This document shows, in pieces, positions 63,025 through 64,000 of a stretch of 64,000 bases of DNA. This DNA comes from Hippopus hippopus (taxonomy: Eukaryota > Mollusca > Bivalvia > Cardiida > Cardiidae): NCBI GenBank assembly GCA_946811185.2, contig OX328112.1, forward strand, positions 2,604,001 to 2,668,000. The letters run 5' to 3'. The position numbers and the translations under genes are program-made. The notes under the pieces were generated by a model that saw nothing but the letters and a program-made list of their open reading frames with translations, had not been told where the DNA came from and did not search any database. Every line of letters starts with the position of its first letter. The stretch's first letter is position 1.

Positions 63025-63200
63025 TTAATAACCAACTGAATCATAAAATAGAATGGTCCTTTGACATATAAAAAATGTTACAGACAGCGAAAGGTTTGAC
63101 CCATGTCAGCCTGCACACGCTGGGGTAAATACTTTTTGCAGATGCATGAAGCACCCTTTTCACAAAGCATGGTTCAATCTTTTTCACTTCTTTACAGAAA
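63025..63200. mobile_element. Dispersed repeat, family D
   Basis: AACTGAATCATAAAATAGAA, TGGTCCTTTGACATATAAAA, CATGTCAGCCTGCACACGCT and CACCCTTTTCACAAAGCATG. Confidence 0.55.
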
Positions 63201-63229
63201 AAAATTGAAATTGGTATTGCTAAATAATT

Positions 63230-63490
63230 AAGGAACCTCTTTCACTAGCCAAGAAAGAGCTGAACCAGGTACCATGGGGCTCGCCGTCTCAAATCCTAGA
63301 TCAACAAAAGTTTTGAGAATTGATGATCATTCTTATGTCAGGATTCATTCTTCTTTCACTTTTGAACATTGCTTGGATAATATTTATGTGGAAAAGCCGC
63401 CAGTGGCTTTGCAGAAAGTTGTGCAAAGTACACGCAAGAGAAACTCGAGGAAAACATGAACAATTGCAGTGGACCAAGCAACATAACCTA
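63230..63490 (+). mobile_element. Meta-type SINE, diverged
   Basis: GAGAATTGATGATCATTCTT, GGAAAAGCCGCCAGTGGCTT, AAACTCGAGGAAAACATGAA; no tail. Confidence 0.6.
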
Positions 63491-63499
63491 GAATAATGT

Positions 63500-63703
63500 G
63501 TAACTCTTTAGCAAACAAGACCACTTTAGATCTGTCCAAATTGAAAGTATGTGCAGACTACAAATATAATGTTGGATCACATTATGGGATTTCTTCTTAC
63601 AGAGACAGAAAACAATGTGGTGAAGGATAAATTGCTGTTTTTTCCCCCAATTTTGTCTTATTCCCACAATGTTTTCAAAAGCTTTTTTCCTCTAGTTATT
63701 TAA
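63500..63703 (+). mobile_element. TTAA-1 MITE, first of a chain of three
   Basis: GTAACTCTTTAGCAAACAAG … CTCTAGTTATTTAA. The right ~30 bp is missing, so it ends at the TTAA of the next copy. Confidence 0.72.
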
Positions 63704-63923
63704 CCCTTTACTGCACAATCCCTCTTTTTTACAACCCTCAAAAAGCAGCCTTTGAAAAACATTGTAGGAAAAGAAGAAAATGCTGGAACCAGCATTTACT
63801 CCTTTTCCCACGCTGTTTTCTGCCCTATTGAAGACGAATTCCACCATTTTGAGTCATATTTATCGTCTGCAAATGCTTTCAATTTGGACAAGTCTAAAGT
63901 TTTGTTGTCTGGTAAAGAGTTAA
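63700..63923 (-). mobile_element. TTAA-1 hairpin MITE
   Basis: TTAACCCTTTACTGCACAAT … GTCTGGTAAAGAGTTAA. Confidence 0.88.
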
Positions 63924-64000
63924 CTCTTAACCACATTACAAAAATACAGACTTGCCCGAATTGAAAGCATTTGCAGACGATGATTTAAACCAGGCTCAAG
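63920..64000 (+). mobile_element. TTAA-1 MITE, cut by the window end
   Basis: TTAACTCTTAACCACATTAC, then ACTTGCCCGAATTGAAAGCA and GCATTTGCAGACGATG. Confidence 0.8.

Overview
The window looks like nuclear DNA of an animal, most probably a bivalve mollusc. The evidence is AT-rich, intron-like sequence with GT/AG exon candidates, tRNA-headed SINEs of the type common in molluscs, and several long elements built from a (TCCG/TCTG)n patch plus ~160-bp tandem cores, which resemble the bivalve 'pearl'/Helentron-associated elements. The species cannot be named from sequence alone. Nearly everything recognisable is mobile DNA; there is no bacterial-style operon, CRISPR array, rRNA or credible functional tRNA gene.

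Layout. 0.3-2.0 kb: pearl-like element with two kinds of core repeat. 3.0-3.8 kb: LINE 3' end inside a hairpin MITE. 4.2 kb: internally deleted SINE with target duplication. 4.8-7.7 kb: decayed Ty3/gypsy gag-protease-RT split by MITEs and a ~535-bp tandem duplication. 8.5-9.5 kb: Harbinger-like TIR element with a short ORF. 9.7-12.6 kb: hairpin MITEs. 12.9-13.2 kb: full-length tRNA SINE. 15.4-17.6 kb: three-level nest (TIR element, pearl-like element, SINE). 18.5-22.5 kb: MITE cluster. 23.4-28.5 kb: pair of TA-flanked pogo-like termini enclosing two CAGGG-type elements. 28.9-35.4 kb: hAT-like elements, SINEs, chained MITEs, a broken BED-finger gene and a degenerate tandem array. 37.3-40.2 kb: chimeric pearl-like element with a second one inserted at a TT site, plus a mariner transposase fragment. 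41-52 kb: MITEs, SINEs and another large pearl-like element (49.3-50.9 kb). 53.5-54.4 kb: the only long intact ORF. 54.4-56.2 kb: 3 x ~407-bp tandem repeat and a short-unit minisatellite. 57.4-61.3 kb: exon candidates. 61.4-62.9 kb: last pearl-like element. The end is a chain of MITEs.

Two small hairpin families with TTAA ends (here called TTAA-1, ~228 bp, and TTAA-2, ~210 bp) dominate; I count more than 50 whole or partial TTAA-1 copies. Many adjoin each other through a single shared TTAA. A plus-strand split gene probably runs through the right half: candidate exons at 42969-43085, 45342-45455, 57381-57413, 58323-58409 and 61217-61279, with good splice sites and open frames but no family I recognise. 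In the intron between the second and third exon candidates lies a 281-codon ORF (53515-54360) for a very acidic, almost lysine-free protein with an arginine-rich tail. It is the best candidate for an undescribed gene here. Coordinates of repeats are by eye and may be off by a few bases.
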